A DNA stretch of 64,000 nucleotides from Hanstruepera neustonica (GTDB taxonomy: Bacteria; Bacteroidota; Bacteroidia; Flavobacteriales; Flavobacteriaceae). The DNA lies in the NCBI RefSeq assembly GCF_002895005.1, contig NZ_POWF01000001.1, forward strand, positions 908,344-972,343, written 5' to 3'. The first letter of the stretch is position 1. Every line of letters begins with the position of its first letter. Shown here in pieces: positions 44,116-53,280 of this stretch. The notes below the pieces were generated by a model. The model saw only the letters and a program-made list of their open reading frames with translations, was not told the origin of the DNA and did no database searches. The position numbers were made by a program, and so were the translations under genes.

Positions 44116-45069
44116 ATGAAAAAGATTTGTTTCCTCATATTGATACCTTTCACCATGTATTCACAGAATGTGGTTCAGGAAACAGAATTCTTACTCGATA
44201 AGAAAAAATACGAGCAAGCTGAAGTCATTATAGAAGACCACTTGTTGGAAAACCCTAGCGACCCGAAAAGTATTGAGTTGTTGGGTGATGCCTATGCTTA
44301 TCAATCCAAATGGGATGAAGCCATTGAGCAATATAAGAAGTTAGTCGCTTTGAGTCCTGATAATGCGGAATTCCACTATAAATATGGTGGCGCCATGGGT
44401 ATGAAGGCTTTGGAAGTCAATAAAGTGACTGCGTTATTTATGATTGATGATGTTGAAGACGCTTTTTTACAGGCCATTACTTTAGATAAAAACCATATTA
44501 ATGCGCGTTGGGCATTGGTGGAGTATTATGTGCAATTACCGGGAATTATTGGAGGAAGTGTTAGTAAATCATTGCAATACGCCAATGAGTTGGAAGCTAT
44601 TTCAAAGGTAGATGGGTATTTGGCCAAAGGCTATATTTATGAATATGATGACGAACCCGAACTGGCCGAAAAATACTATAAGATGGCGATAGAAACAGGT
44701 GGTTCTTTAACCTGTTACGAAAAACTGACGGCTTTTTATGAAAAACAGAAACAACCAGAACACGCCATTCAAAATATGGAGGCATCCCAGAAAAAACATC
44801 ACCGAAATGCGTTGCACTACCAAATAGGTAAGGTTGCTGCCGAATACAATGTACAACTGGATAAAGGCGAAGCCTGTTTACAAATTTACCTCAAGAATCA
44901 TTCTGCTGAAGATGGTGTTCCCAAGGCATGGGCACATTACCGATTGGCACAAATATACAAGTATCAAAACAACAAGGACTTGGCACTCGATCATATTGAC
45001 CAAGCCATTTCTGAACTACCAAAAATTAAAGTCTTCAAAGAGGAGAAAAGCCTCATTTTAAAACTGTAG
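44116..45069 (+). CDS. Exported tetratricopeptide repeat protein
   Basis: A 317-residue protein with a short signal sequence (ICFLILIPFTMYSQN) and TPR units across most of its length, for example SIELLGDAYAYQSKWDEAIE, AEFHYKYGGAMGMKALEVNK and AWAHYRLAQIYKYQNNKDLA. It is probably a periplasmic protein-interaction scaffold; no catalytic domain is visible. It is divergent from the giant A2M gene, with 144 bp between start codons, and is followed by mpl, which has its own promoter element. Confidence 0.88.
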   Translation: MKKICFLILIPFTMYSQNVVQETEFLLDKKKYEQAEVIIEDHLLENPSDPKSIELLGDAYAYQSKWDEAIEQYKKLVALSPDNAEFHYKYGGAMGMKALEVNKVTALFMIDDVEDAFLQAITLDKNHINARWALVEYYVQLPGIIGGSVSKSLQYANELEAISKVDGYLAKGYIYEYDDEPELAEKYYKMAIETGGSLTCYEKLTAFYEKQKQPEHAIQNMEASQKKHHRNALHYQIGKVAAEYNVQLDKGEACLQIYLKNHSAEDGVPKAWAHYRLAQIYKYQNNKDLALDHIDQAISELPKIKVFKEEKSLILKL

Positions 45070-45119
45070 TTAATAGAAAAACTTCGGGCTAGCCACTTCA
45101 AACTTCCAATGGCAATCCT

Positions 45120-45127
45120 TATATTTG
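45120..45127 (+). promoter_or_regulatory. -7 promoter element before mpl
   Basis: TATATTTG (TAnnTTTG) 19 bp before the ATG at 45147. No convincing -33 TTG. Confidence 0.4.
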
Positions 45128-45146
45128 AATTCTACAAAATCATTCT

Positions 45147-46502
45147 ATGAACGTACATTTTATAGCTATAGGTGGTGCCGCTATGCACAATTTGGCCATA
45201 GCGTTGCATAACAAAGGATATCACGTAACAGGAAGTGACGATACTATTTTTGATCCTTCTAAATCCCGTTTGGAAGCCAAAGGCTTGTTACCTGAACAAT
45301 TTGGTTGGTTTCCTGAAAAAATCAATAATAGTTTAGATGCTATTGTTTTGGGGATGCATGCTAAAGCGGATAATCCGGAGTTGTTGAAGGCACAGGAGTT
45401 GGGTCTGAAAATTTATAGCTATCCCGAGTTTTTGTACGAGCAATCCAAAGATAAAACACGAGTCGTTATTGGAGGAAGCCATGGGAAGACTACTATTACA
45501 TCCATGATTTTACATGTGATGCATTATCACGATCGCGATGTGGATTATATGGTTGGCGCGCAATTAGAAGGCTTTGATGTGATGGTAAAACTCACTGAAG
45601 ACAACGATTTTATGGTTTTGGAAGGCGATGAGTATTTGAGTTCGCCTATTGACAAACGACCAAAATTCCACTTGTACAAACCTAACATTGCTTTGTTAAG
45701 CGGTATTGCTTGGGATCATATCAATGTGTTTCCAACCTATGAGAATTATGTGGAGCAGTTTAGCATTTTTGTTGATAGTATTGTACGTGGTGGCAGTATC
45801 ACTTACAATGCCGAAGATCCCGAAGTGGCTAGAGTGGTGGAAGCTTCAGAAAACACCATTCGTAAATTACCATATTACACACCCGAATACACCGTTGAAA
45901 ATGGCGAAACCTTATTGGAAACACCTGAAGGGCCTTTACCCATTGGAGTGTTTGGTAAGCATAATTTGAACAATCTGGCAGGCGCCAAATGGATTTGCCA
46001 ACACATGGGCATTGATGAAGACGATTTTTATGAAGCCATTGCAACCTTTAAAGGAGCTAGTAAACGCTTAGAAAAAATAGCTGAAAGTAAAACCAGTGTG
46101 GCATACAAGGATTTCGCGCATTCTCCAAGTAAAGTGGCTGCAACTACCAAAGCGTTGAAAGAACAGTTTCCCAATAGGACTTTAGTGGCCTGCTTGGAGT
46201 TGCATACTTACAGTAGCTTGAATGCCGAATTTTTAAAGGAATATAAAGGTGCTTTGGATGCTGCAGATGTAGCTGTGGTTTTCTATTCACCTCACGCAGT
46301 CGAAATTAAAAAACTGGAAGAAGTTACCCACCAACAAATAGCTGATGCTTTTGAACGTGATGACCTCATTATTTACACTAACCCAGACGATTTTAAAAAC
46401 TACCTGTTTTCTCAAGATTTTAACAATAAAGCCTTATTGCTCATGAGTTCAGGGAATTATGGTGGTTTGGATTTTGATGAGGTTAAAGGTTTGATTGGGT
46501 AA
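45147..46502 (+). CDS. mpl: UDP-N-acetylmuramate:L-alanyl-gamma-D-glutamyl-meso-diaminopimelate ligase
   Basis: Mpl ligates recovered murein tripeptide to UDP-MurNAc, a peptidoglycan recycling step in the cytoplasm. The 451-residue Mur ligase has N-terminal MNVHFIAIGGAAMHNLAIAL, GSDDTIFDPSK, the ATP-binding GGSHGKTTITSM, LEGDEYLSSPIDKRPKF and the C-terminal domain DFAHSPSKVAATTKAL. MNVHFIAIGGAAMHNLA distinguishes it from MurC. It stands alone on the plus strand, and with murB at 10.7 kb it is the second peptidoglycan gene in the window. Confidence 0.95.
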   Translation: MNVHFIAIGGAAMHNLAIALHNKGYHVTGSDDTIFDPSKSRLEAKGLLPEQFGWFPEKINNSLDAIVLGMHAKADNPELLKAQELGLKIYSYPEFLYEQSKDKTRVVIGGSHGKTTITSMILHVMHYHDRDVDYMVGAQLEGFDVMVKLTEDNDFMVLEGDEYLSSPIDKRPKFHLYKPNIALLSGIAWDHINVFPTYENYVEQFSIFVDSIVRGGSITYNAEDPEVARVVEASENTIRKLPYYTPEYTVENGETLLETPEGPLPIGVFGKHNLNNLAGAKWICQHMGIDEDDFYEAIATFKGASKRLEKIAESKTSVAYKDFAHSPSKVAATTKALKEQFPNRTLVACLELHTYSSLNAEFLKEYKGALDAADVAVVFYSPHAVEIKKLEEVTHQQIADAFERDDLIIYTNPDDFKNYLFSQDFNNKALLLMSSGNYGGLDFDEVKGLIG

Positions 46503-46621
46503 GGTAGTTTGTTATCGGTCTTGTGTATGATTTCGTTGCGTGTTTCAGCAACTAATTTAATTAAAAATTACTGGCAATAAACAGCGCGAGGATTTTCGCT
46601 AAGAAAATCAGAAGGAATGAA
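46503..46621. repeat. Possible cassette-type flavobacterial repeat
   Basis: The 119-bp gap contains GGTCTTGTGTATGATTTCG with TTGCGTGTTTCAGCAAC and, farther on, AGCGCGAGGATTTTCGC with AAAATCAGAAGG. This order of pieces resembles intergenic sequences I recall flanking short hypothetical genes in many Flavobacteriaceae, where they look like gene-cassette borders. I cannot confirm copy number here; only one clear copy is visible. Confidence 0.3.
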
Positions 46622-47092
46622 TTATACACGTTCTTGTAACACTTTTTTTATTTCTTTTTTCAATAATTTATTTTCCGTTTTTAGAAATATCATTATTACT
46701 CTTGGTAAAGCTATTGGTTCACTGCAATACAACCCTCGTTTCCAATGAGGCATCTTTATCAAGTCAATTGAATTAATATTAGTAGAATCCATTTTCGAAA
46801 TCAATTCAGCAACATTTTTTTCATTAGTCAGATATATACTTAATCGTTTTCTTTTCGAGTAGCTTAAAATAAATTTAGCTTTAAAGTCACAATATAATTC
46901 TGGGTCATTGTTTTCTTTATAAATTGAATCTGATTTAATTTTGATTTTGACGAGATTGATTTTTTCAGTTAAAGAACTAGTTTTCTCATATTTTTCTATC
47001 CACTTCTCATTTGCAATTCGTAAATCACATTTGGTTTTGTTTTCTTGCCCAAAAGTTAAAACACAGATTAAAAAGCAAAGTAAGAATTTCAT
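46622..47092 (-). CDS. Hypothetical secreted protein, AT-rich
   Basis: A 156-residue protein not recognised. It has a short signal peptide (KFLLCFLICVLTFGQ), then a lysine-rich, charged body with CDLRIANEKWIEKYEKTSS and LYCDFKAKFILSY and a basic C-terminus. Four cysteines in the mature part (CDLR, YCDF, YCSE) could pair. The base composition is lower in G+C than its neighbours and codon use favours AAA and ATT. It is alone, opposite in direction to mpl, with 119 bp of possible repeat downstream and 213 bp of non-coding sequence upstream, a setting that suggests horizontal acquisition. The ATG at 47092 gives the signal peptide; three extra upstream codons are less likely. Confidence 0.6.
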   Translation of the reverse strand: MKFLLCFLICVLTFGQENKTKCDLRIANEKWIEKYEKTSSLTEKINLVKIKIKSDSIYKENNDPELYCDFKAKFILSYSKRKRLSIYLTNEKNVAELISKMDSTNINSIDLIKMPHWKRGLYCSEPIALPRVIMIFLKTENKLLKKEIKKVLQERV

Positions 47093-47305
47093 ATTCAGCA
47101 TATTTAAGTTATTCTCAAACGTATTATTTTAAGATTTAATAATAAACTAATAATTAGTTAAGAGAACAGTTTTGGTGTTGAAGCATTCTTTTTGATGAGT
47201 TTACAGGATTTTGGTCAAATGTGTTGCAAGTTTAGTATATGAAGTCGTTTAACAGCTTTATATCCAACGATAACGAAGTTCGACTATTTTGTTTAAAATG
47301 TCAAA

Positions 47306-47899
47306 TCAAAACACCCTATCCAAAAACGCCTTAATACTTTCTTGATTTTTTTGGATCAGTTCGATTTTAGCGTTTTGGGTATTGGCTGTCTTCTTGTCTT
47401 GTGAGAGTTTAAATTTACCTTCCCAATCCGTAATAGTTATTTCAAACATCTTGATATAGTCCAAATTGGCTTCCAATCTAGGGTTATTGGGTTCCAATAC
47501 GTACTTGTGCTCGGGTGCTTCCAAAAATTCGGTCATCGTGATTAGTGACTGCTTAAGAGCTTCTTTACTTTCTATGGCTTTTACCGTGCCTTTTAAATGC
47601 ACTTTTATATAATTCCAAGTTGGTAATTGGGTGGTTGTGTAAACGCTAGGTGAAATATAGCATTGTGGTCCCGAGAAAATTAGGGTAACGTTATTGTTGT
47701 CTTTTAAAAGAGGTGTTTGCGGATTGTAAATGTCAATATGCCCAATGAGTTTACCATCATCATTCAGTATTAAAGGCAAATGGGTAATGAGTGGTTCTTG
47801 ATCCTTAACCGAAATTACCGTTGCCAACGGATAGGTTTTAATCACCTCAATGAGGTGCTCTCTTTGGTTGTCTTGGTGGTGTGGCGGTGGATAGGTCAT
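47306..47899 (-). CDS. FMN-binding negative transcriptional regulator family protein (PaiB-like)
   Basis: A 197-residue split-barrel flavin-binding protein of the PaiB family. Seen: MTYPPPHHQDNQREHLIEVI, the LATVISVKDQEPLITHLPLI strand pair, GHIDIYNPQTPLL, VTLIFSGPQCYISPSVYTT and PTWNYIKVHLKG. PaiB was described as a regulator in Bacillus, but homologs may be flavoenzymes; no DNA-binding domain is visible. The ATG at 47899 overlaps the TAA stop of the DUF1569 gene upstream (TAATG), so translation is coupled. The longer frame to 47956 lies wholly inside that gene and is rejected. Confidence 0.9.
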   Translation of the reverse strand: MTYPPPHHQDNQREHLIEVIKTYPLATVISVKDQEPLITHLPLILNDDGKLIGHIDIYNPQTPLLKDNNNVTLIFSGPQCYISPSVYTTTQLPTWNYIKVHLKGTVKAIESKEALKQSLITMTEFLEAPEHKYVLEPNNPRLEANLDYIKMFEITITDWEGKFKLSQDKKTANTQNAKIELIQKNQESIKAFLDRVF

Positions 47900-48348
47900 T
47901 ACACACCAAATTGTGTTAAATGATGGTCTAAATGTTTGTATTGCATTTGTCCCCAATGATCACGTGAAAAATAGCCAAACATAGGGTGTGGTGGCCATTC
48001 AGCTTGGTCTTTTTTGGCATGAAAGTCTTGAATATCGTTAAGGAGTTTCGTTTTTTCAGTACTGAAATCAAAATCATTGGACACAATAAATTCCCTCGAA
48101 GTTGGCAGACTTTTTTGCCAAGGTTTATCGTTGTAAAGCGACGATTTAAACAATGAAAATATGGAACGTTTTATAAAATTCGGTTTTTTTAATTGCAATT
48201 TCCCTAAAGCCACTTCCAAAGGGAATTGGCAGTGTTTCAACATTTGAGAGACGTTCATTTCGCCCCATTTGGGAGTTTGTTCTTGGGAGAGTTTGTCTAT
48301 TCTGGAATTAATTTCAGCTACAGCGTCTTCGGAAAACAGAGATTTCAT
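47899..48348 (-). CDS. DUF1569 domain-containing protein (DinB-like)
   Basis: A 149-residue four-helix protein of the DUF1569/DinB superfamily. Seen: INSRIDKLSQEQTPKWGEMN, the histidine-bearing VSQMLKHCQFPLEVALGKL, WPPHPMFGYFSRDHWGQMQY and KHLDHHLTQFGV, which hold the candidate metal-binding histidines. Function unknown. It is coupled with the PaiB-like gene by a 1-bp overlap. Both may belong to a small detoxification or stress unit, but this is inference. Confidence 0.88.
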   Translation of the reverse strand: MKSLFSEDAVAEINSRIDKLSQEQTPKWGEMNVSQMLKHCQFPLEVALGKLQLKKPNFIKRSIFSLFKSSLYNDKPWQKSLPTSREFIVSNDFDFSTEKTKLLNDIQDFHAKKDQAEWPPHPMFGYFSRDHWGQMQYKHLDHHLTQFGV

Positions 48349-48412
48349 ATGTTTAGTATAAGGATGTATATTAAAAATTGCTTCTGAAAGTTACAATATT
48401 TATATTTACTAA

Positions 48413-49111
48413 ATGACTGAAAAACCTGCTTCATTTTCCATAAAAAATTGGTCACAAGATGATCAACCCAGGGAGAAACTCCGTGACAAAGGAAAAGCGG
48501 CCTTGAGTGATGCCGAACTAGTAGCTATTTTAATTGGTTCTGGTACTAAAAATGAAAGTGCTGTGGGCTTGTGCAAGCGCATTTTGGCTTCTGTTGATAA
48601 CAATTTGAATGAGTTAGGCAAGCTGTCTTTAAAACAATTGATGGCATTTAAAGGTATAGGCGAGGCCAAGGCTATAACCATAGCTGCTGCTATGGAATTG
48701 GGTAGAAGACGCAGAGGCGAAGAAGCTTTGGAGAAAAAGAAAATTTCATCAAGTATTTCCGTATTTGAATTAATGCAGCCAATTATAGGCGAATTGCCGC
48801 ATGAAGAATTCTGGATTATTTATCTGAACAATTCCAATAAAGTCATTCAAAAACAGCAATTAAGTAAAGGCGGCATTACTGGAACATTGGTTGATGTTAG
48901 ATTGGTTTTAAAGATGGCTCTGGAATTGGGTGCTACGGGTATCATTTTGGTACACAATCATCCATCAGGTACTTTAAAACCCAGTGAAGCTGATAAACAG
49001 ATTACCCAAAAGTTAAAAAATGCTAGTAATAGCCTTGATATCAAAACACTCGATCATTTAATAATAACTGAAGAGGCATACTATAGTTTTGCCGATGAAA
49101 ATTTACTTTAA
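48413..49111 (+). CDS. radC: RadC family JAB1/MPN domain protein
   Basis: A 232-residue RadC. The N-terminal helix-hairpin-helix part is DQPREKLRDKGKAALSDAEL and MAFKGIGEAKAITIAAAMEL; the C-terminal JAMM metalloprotease-like motif is LVHNHPSGTLKPSEAD. Historically called a DNA repair protein, but the original RadC phenotype was due to recG and the true role remains unclear. Its stop is followed directly by the ATG of the polysaccharide deacetylase-like gene (0 bp), so they form an operon with the HAD gene. Confidence 0.94.
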   Translation: MTEKPASFSIKNWSQDDQPREKLRDKGKAALSDAELVAILIGSGTKNESAVGLCKRILASVDNNLNELGKLSLKQLMAFKGIGEAKAITIAAAMELGRRRRGEEALEKKKISSSISVFELMQPIIGELPHEEFWIIYLNNSNKVIQKQQLSKGGITGTLVDVRLVLKMALELGATGIILVHNHPSGTLKPSEADKQITQKLKNASNSLDIKTLDHLIITEEAYYSFADENLL

Positions 49112-50413
49112 ATGATTCTAGTTTATACGCATAAAATCTCGCCACGTTTAAAATATGCCTTTAAACATATTTTCACCAGAATTTTAGGAATACCGGTTTC
49201 ATTTACTACGGTTATTGAAGAATTTATTGCCCATGATAGTTTGAAAATGTCCTATACCAAACAACCTTTGGGCAATGAAATATTTGTTAGAAGTCATGAA
49301 CTGATTTATGAGCAAGGCCTTTCGGATGTGGATATTCAGGTTCATGATTGGGGAGGTGTGAAATGCTTTTTTATGACCAATGATCGAGGAGAAATACCCT
49401 ACGATTTATTTTCAGCAACATTTTATTTGTTGAGCCGATATGAAGAGTATCTGCCGCATGTTAAAGATGAATATGGACGCTACACGGCTGAAGAAAGCTT
49501 GGCATTTAAAAATAATTTTTTACAAGAACCCATCGTTGACATATGGGCTTATAAGTTTAAACAGATTCTTTCAGATCGGTTTCCAGATTTTGTTTTTCCA
49601 GTGCGTCAGTATTCGGTTAAACCCATAATTGATGTCCCATCCCCATATAGTTTTAAATTAAAGGGGTTTATGCGGAATTTTGGTGGAACTGTTAAAGATA
49701 TATCAGGCCTTAAGTTTAAACGACTTTACAATAGATATTTGGTGTTATTTGGCTTAAAGCATGATCCGGATGATACGTTTAAATATATTTTAAACAGACA
49801 AAAACAGTCACCTTTCAAGTTTTTGTTTTTCTTTTTGATAGGCGATTATTCAACGTATGACAAGGGAATTAATGCGCAAAAAAAACAATATGTGTCGCTT
49901 ATAAAACACATAGCAGATTATTGTTCTGTGGGATTAAAGGCCTCGTTTTTTGCATTAGATGATATTCAAGTGCTCAAAAAAGAAAAGAATAGGATGGAGG
50001 GTATTTTGAATACCACGTTAGTGGCGTCAAGACAGTCGTTTTCGAAACTTAATTTGCCAACTTCCTATAGAAATCTAGTCGATTTGGAAATCTCTGAAGA
50101 TTACACCATGGGTTATGTAAACCATGTTGGGTTTCGCGCGGGAACCTGTACACCATTTTTCTTTTATGATTTGGATTTTGAAATTCAAACGCCATTGAAA
50201 ATCAACTCATATCATGTTTTGGATTATACTTTATTGAAACATAATTCATTATTGGACAAAAAGGAAACTTTACTAAAAATTATCAAGCAAGTTCAGGCTG
50301 TTCAGGGGGAGTTTGTTCCTGTTTTTCATAATTATACATTTAGTGAAATAGATCGGTGGAAGGGGTTTAAGGAATTGTTTAATGTTATTTTGGAATCTAC
50401 TGATGGGAACTAA
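49112..50413 (+). CDS. Polysaccharide deacetylase-family protein
   Basis: A 433-residue protein of a flavobacterial group usually annotated as a polysaccharide deacetylase family protein. Seen: IPYDLFSATFYLLSRYEEYL, HVKDEYGRYTAEESLAFKNN, YSVKPIIDVPSPYSFK and the C-terminal GFRAGTCTPFFFYDL with SYHVLDYTLL. The usual catalytic NodB motifs (TFDD, HxxxH) are not clearly present: the first position reads IIDVPS and the second is not evident, so activity is uncertain. Context: it follows radC without a gap and overlaps the HAD gene by 11 bp. Confidence 0.75.
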   Translation: MILVYTHKISPRLKYAFKHIFTRILGIPVSFTTVIEEFIAHDSLKMSYTKQPLGNEIFVRSHELIYEQGLSDVDIQVHDWGGVKCFFMTNDRGEIPYDLFSATFYLLSRYEEYLPHVKDEYGRYTAEESLAFKNNFLQEPIVDIWAYKFKQILSDRFPDFVFPVRQYSVKPIIDVPSPYSFKLKGFMRNFGGTVKDISGLKFKRLYNRYLVLFGLKHDPDDTFKYILNRQKQSPFKFLFFFLIGDYSTYDKGINAQKKQYVSLIKHIADYCSVGLKASFFALDDIQVLKKEKNRMEGILNTTLVASRQSFSKLNLPTSYRNLVDLEISEDYTMGYVNHVGFRAGTCTPFFFYDLDFEIQTPLKINSYHVLDYTLLKHNSLLDKKETLLKIIKQVQAVQGEFVPVFHNYTFSEIDRWKGFKELFNVILESTDGN

Positions 50414-51092
50414 TAGTATTACCGATATTTTTTTTGATTTGGATCATACACTTTGGGATTTTGATAGGAATTCAGCTATGACTTTTGAGAAGATCTTTCG
50501 AATTCATAACATTGGTGTTGACCTTCCTGAATTTTTGGAGGTTTATGAACCTATTAATCTGGAATATTGGAAACTGTATCGTGAAGATAAGATTGACAAG
50601 CCTTCATTGCGTTATGGACGTTTAAAAAATAGTTTTGATAAAATTTCCATGTCTGTTTCAGATGAGGTTATTAATTTGTTGTCTGAAGATTATATTAACT
50701 ATTTACCTGAAAACAATTTTTTATTTGAAGGGGCATTTGAAATTTTAAATTATCTAAAACCCAAATACAGTTTACATATTATCACCAATGGATTCCATGA
50801 AGTGCAACATGGTAAATTGGATAAATCTAATATTGCGTCTTACTTTAAAACGGTCACTACTTCAGAAATGGTAGGTGTCAAAAAGCCAAACCCTCTAATT
50901 TTTCATCATGCTTTGGAATTGGCAGGTGTAAAGGCTAAAAATAGCTTGATGATTGGTGATAATTTGGAAGCGGACGTTATGGGTTCTTTGGAAGTTGGGT
51001 TGGACGCCATTTGCTTTAATATTCATGGCACAGAGCTTGATAGCAATGTAAAACAAGTGTCAAATTTAATCGAATTAAAATCGTTTTTGTAA
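50403..51092 (+). CDS. YjjG-family HAD hydrolase (non-canonical pyrimidine nucleotidase type)
   Basis: A 229-residue HAD phosphatase. Motif I is FFDLDHTLWDFDRN, the YjjG-like hallmark; motif II is LHIITNGFHEVQHGK; motif III/IV is GVKKPNPLIFHHALE and MIGDNLEADVMGS. The family dephosphorylates nucleoside monophosphates, including damaged or non-canonical pyrimidines such as 5-fluoro-dUMP. The ATG at 50403 gives a normal start; a longer frame to 50382 overlaps the deacetylase gene further. It is third in the radC operon. Confidence 0.93.
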   Translation: MGTNSITDIFFDLDHTLWDFDRNSAMTFEKIFRIHNIGVDLPEFLEVYEPINLEYWKLYREDKIDKPSLRYGRLKNSFDKISMSVSDEVINLLSEDYINYLPENNFLFEGAFEILNYLKPKYSLHIITNGFHEVQHGKLDKSNIASYFKTVTTSEMVGVKKPNPLIFHHALELAGVKAKNSLMIGDNLEADVMGSLEVGLDAICFNIHGTELDSNVKQVSNLIELKSFL

Positions 51093-51131
51093 ACCATAGT
51101 GTATCTTTACACTTTGAAAGAAAAAGTAATT

Positions 51132-51893
51132 ATGTTAAAAAAAGCAATATTCTATATACCGATACTGTTAATGGGATTATCAGGTTTTTGCCAAAATGAT
51201 ATCAACAACTACAAATATGTGATTGTTCCTAAAACATTTGATTTTTTAAAATCTGAAGATCAATTTCAGCTCAACTCTTTATCAAAGTTTATGTTTGAAA
51301 AGTATGGGTTTGTGGCCTTATTTGATGATGAACCATTACCAGACGATCTCATAAAAAATGGTTGTCTTGCTTTAAATGCTGATGTGATTAAGGATTCTGG
51401 GATGTTCAAAACAAAATTGTTTATAGAATTGAAAAATTGTAGAAAGCAACTTGTTTTTCAATCTCAAACAGGTGATTCTGACCATAAAAAGTCTGAAGTA
51501 GCTTATAAAATGGCTATAAGAGAAGCGTTTGAGTCTTTTGATACTTTAAACTATACTTATAAACCTGCATCATCAGAAAGAATGACCGTTGAAAAACCCA
51601 AAGAAGTCAAGTCACTACCCTCAAGCAGTGTAGAATTAGCTACACCAGCAAATCAAGTTACTAGTGATGATGAAGCTATCCAAATTTTATATGCTAAATC
51701 TATTGGTAATGGATATCAGTTAATGGATAGCAATTCAGAAATTGTTTATACATTAATTTTTTCGGGCAAGGAGGACTTGTACATTGTTAAAGGTAAGGAT
51801 GCAACTGTTTATAAAGTTGATGGTAAGTGGGTCATAGCAGAAACTGTGGATGACGTGTTGCATGTAACAACTTTGAATATTACATTTCAATAG
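51132..51893 (+). CDS. Exported conserved hypothetical protein
   Basis: A 253-residue protein of unknown function, typical of Flavobacteriaceae. Signal peptide KKAIFYIPILLMGLSGFCQ; first half reads NNYKYVIVPKTFDFLKSEDQ and FMFEKYGFVALFDDEPLPDD, then a low-complexity linker (KPKEVKSLPSSSVELATPAN), and a C-terminal small beta domain with ILYAKSIGNGYQLMDSNSEI and YKVDGKWVIAETVDDVLHV. The linker suggests two separate domains in the periplasm or on the outer membrane. The ATG at 51132 follows an upstream GTG that would lead into non-hydrophobic residues. It lies 39 bp after the HAD gene and overlaps the convergent rarA gene by 7 bp. Confidence 0.75.
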   Translation: MLKKAIFYIPILLMGLSGFCQNDINNYKYVIVPKTFDFLKSEDQFQLNSLSKFMFEKYGFVALFDDEPLPDDLIKNGCLALNADVIKDSGMFKTKLFIELKNCRKQLVFQSQTGDSDHKKSEVAYKMAIREAFESFDTLNYTYKPASSERMTVEKPKEVKSLPSSSVELATPANQVTSDDEAIQILYAKSIGNGYQLMDSNSEIVYTLIFSGKEDLYIVKGKDATVYKVDGKWVIAETVDDVLHVTTLNITFQ

Positions 51894-53164
51894 CCATATT
51901 TATCTTTCCACCTTTTTTTTAAGAATTCGCGTTGTGCTGATTCACGACTATTGTTCCCGGGTTCGTAAAGTGTCGTACCTGAAATAGATTCTGGCATAAA
52001 TTCTTGATTAACAAAATTACCATCATAATTATGAGCGTATTTGTAATTGTCGCCATAGCCCAATTCTTTCATTAATTTAGTAGGAGCATTTCTAATTTCC
52101 AAAGGAACACTTAAATCACCTGTTTGCTTAACCAACTGTTGGGCATTATTAATAGCCTGATAAGACGCATTGCTTTTTGGTGAACAAGCCAAGTAGGTTG
52201 CACACTGACTTAAAATGATGCGCGATTCTGGATTTCCAATAGTTGATACTGCTTGAAATGTACTGTTGGCAATAACCAAAGCGGTAGGATTGGCATTGCC
52301 AATGTCTTCACTAGCTAAAATTAATAAACGCCTAGCAATAAATTTGACATCTTCGCCACCCTCAATCATTCGAGCTAAATAATAAACGGCAGCATTGGGA
52401 TCACTACCCCTAATGGATTTTATGAACGCTGAAATAATATCGTAATGCTGTTCTCCTGTTTTGTCATATCGAACTATATTGTTTTGGACATGTTGTATGA
52501 CAAGGTCATTAGTAATGACTATTTTGTCTCGAGATTCAGAATTCACTAATAATTCAAAGATGTTGAGCAACTTTCTCGCATCACCTCCAGAAAAACGCAA
52601 TAAAGCATCGGTTTCTTTTAGTTTAATTGTTTTTTTAGATAATATGTCGTCTTTTTCAATTGCACGCCTTAAAAGAGCTTCTAAATCGTTTTTATTGAAA
52701 GAATTTAAAATATATACCTGACAACGCGATAGGAGTGCAGGGATAACTTCAAAACTGGGATTTTCAGTCGTAGCTCCAATAAGTGTTACCCAACCTTTTT
52801 CTACGGCTTGTAAAAGTGAATCTTGTTGCGATTTACTAAACCTATGAATTTCGTCAATGAATAATATCGGATTTTTAGTTGTAAACAAACCACCCGATTT
52901 TTTGGCTTTGTCTATAACCTCTCGTACATCTTTTACACCAGAATTGATTGCGCTTAAGGTATAAAAGGGACGTTCGGATGTATTGGCTATTATATTTGCT
53001 AATGTGGTTTTCCCAACACCTGGTGGTCCCCAAAAAATCATAGAGGGTATAATACCTGATTTTATTTGTTTGGTTAAACTACCATTTGGACCTACAATAT
53101 GGGTTTGACTGATATAATCATCAATTGTATTAGGTCGTAAACGTTCTGCCAAAGGTTCATTCAT
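51887..53164 (-). CDS. rarA: Replication-associated recombination protein A (MgsA/WRNIP1 family)
   Basis: RarA is a clamp-loader-like AAA+ ATPase acting at stalled replication forks. The 425-residue protein has [20 protein letters not shown], Walker [19 protein letters not shown], Walker [17 protein letters not shown], sensor 1 [19 protein letters not shown], and the C-terminal tetramerisation region with [20 protein letters not shown] and [22 protein letters not shown] start at 53164. Its 3' end overlaps the hypothetical exported protein gene by 7 bp, convergently. Confidence 0.96.
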   Translation of the reverse strand: MNEPLAERLRPNTIDDYISQTHIVGPNGSLTKQIKSGIIPSMIFWGPPGVGKTTLANIIANTSERPFYTLSAINSGVKDVREVIDKAKKSGGLFTTKNPILFIDEIHRFSKSQQDSLLQAVEKGWVTLIGATTENPSFEVIPALLSRCQVYILNSFNKNDLEALLRRAIEKDDILSKKTIKLKETDALLRFSGGDARKLLNIFELLVNSESRDKIVITNDLVIQHVQNNIVRYDKTGEQHYDIISAFIKSIRGSDPNAAVYYLARMIEGGEDVKFIARRLLILASEDIGNANPTALVIANSTFQAVSTIGNPESRIILSQCATYLACSPKSNASYQAINNAQQLVKQTGDLSVPLEIRNAPTKLMKELGYGDNYKYAHNYDGNFVNQEFMPESISGTTLYEPGNNSRESAQREFLKKRWKDKYGY

Positions 53165-53280
53165 GTAGTAAAATTAACTAAATACTCTAAATAAATTAGT
53201 TATTTTGGTTGTGACTTTAGGATTATGACAATTTATCAGTCTTATCAACTTTGGATGATGTTTTGTTAATTAGTTTATAT

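Noticed and set aside
46503-47305. Integron or insertion sequence
   Set aside because: No integrase, transposase, terminal inverted repeats or target duplications are visible; only a possible recurring border sequence is left.
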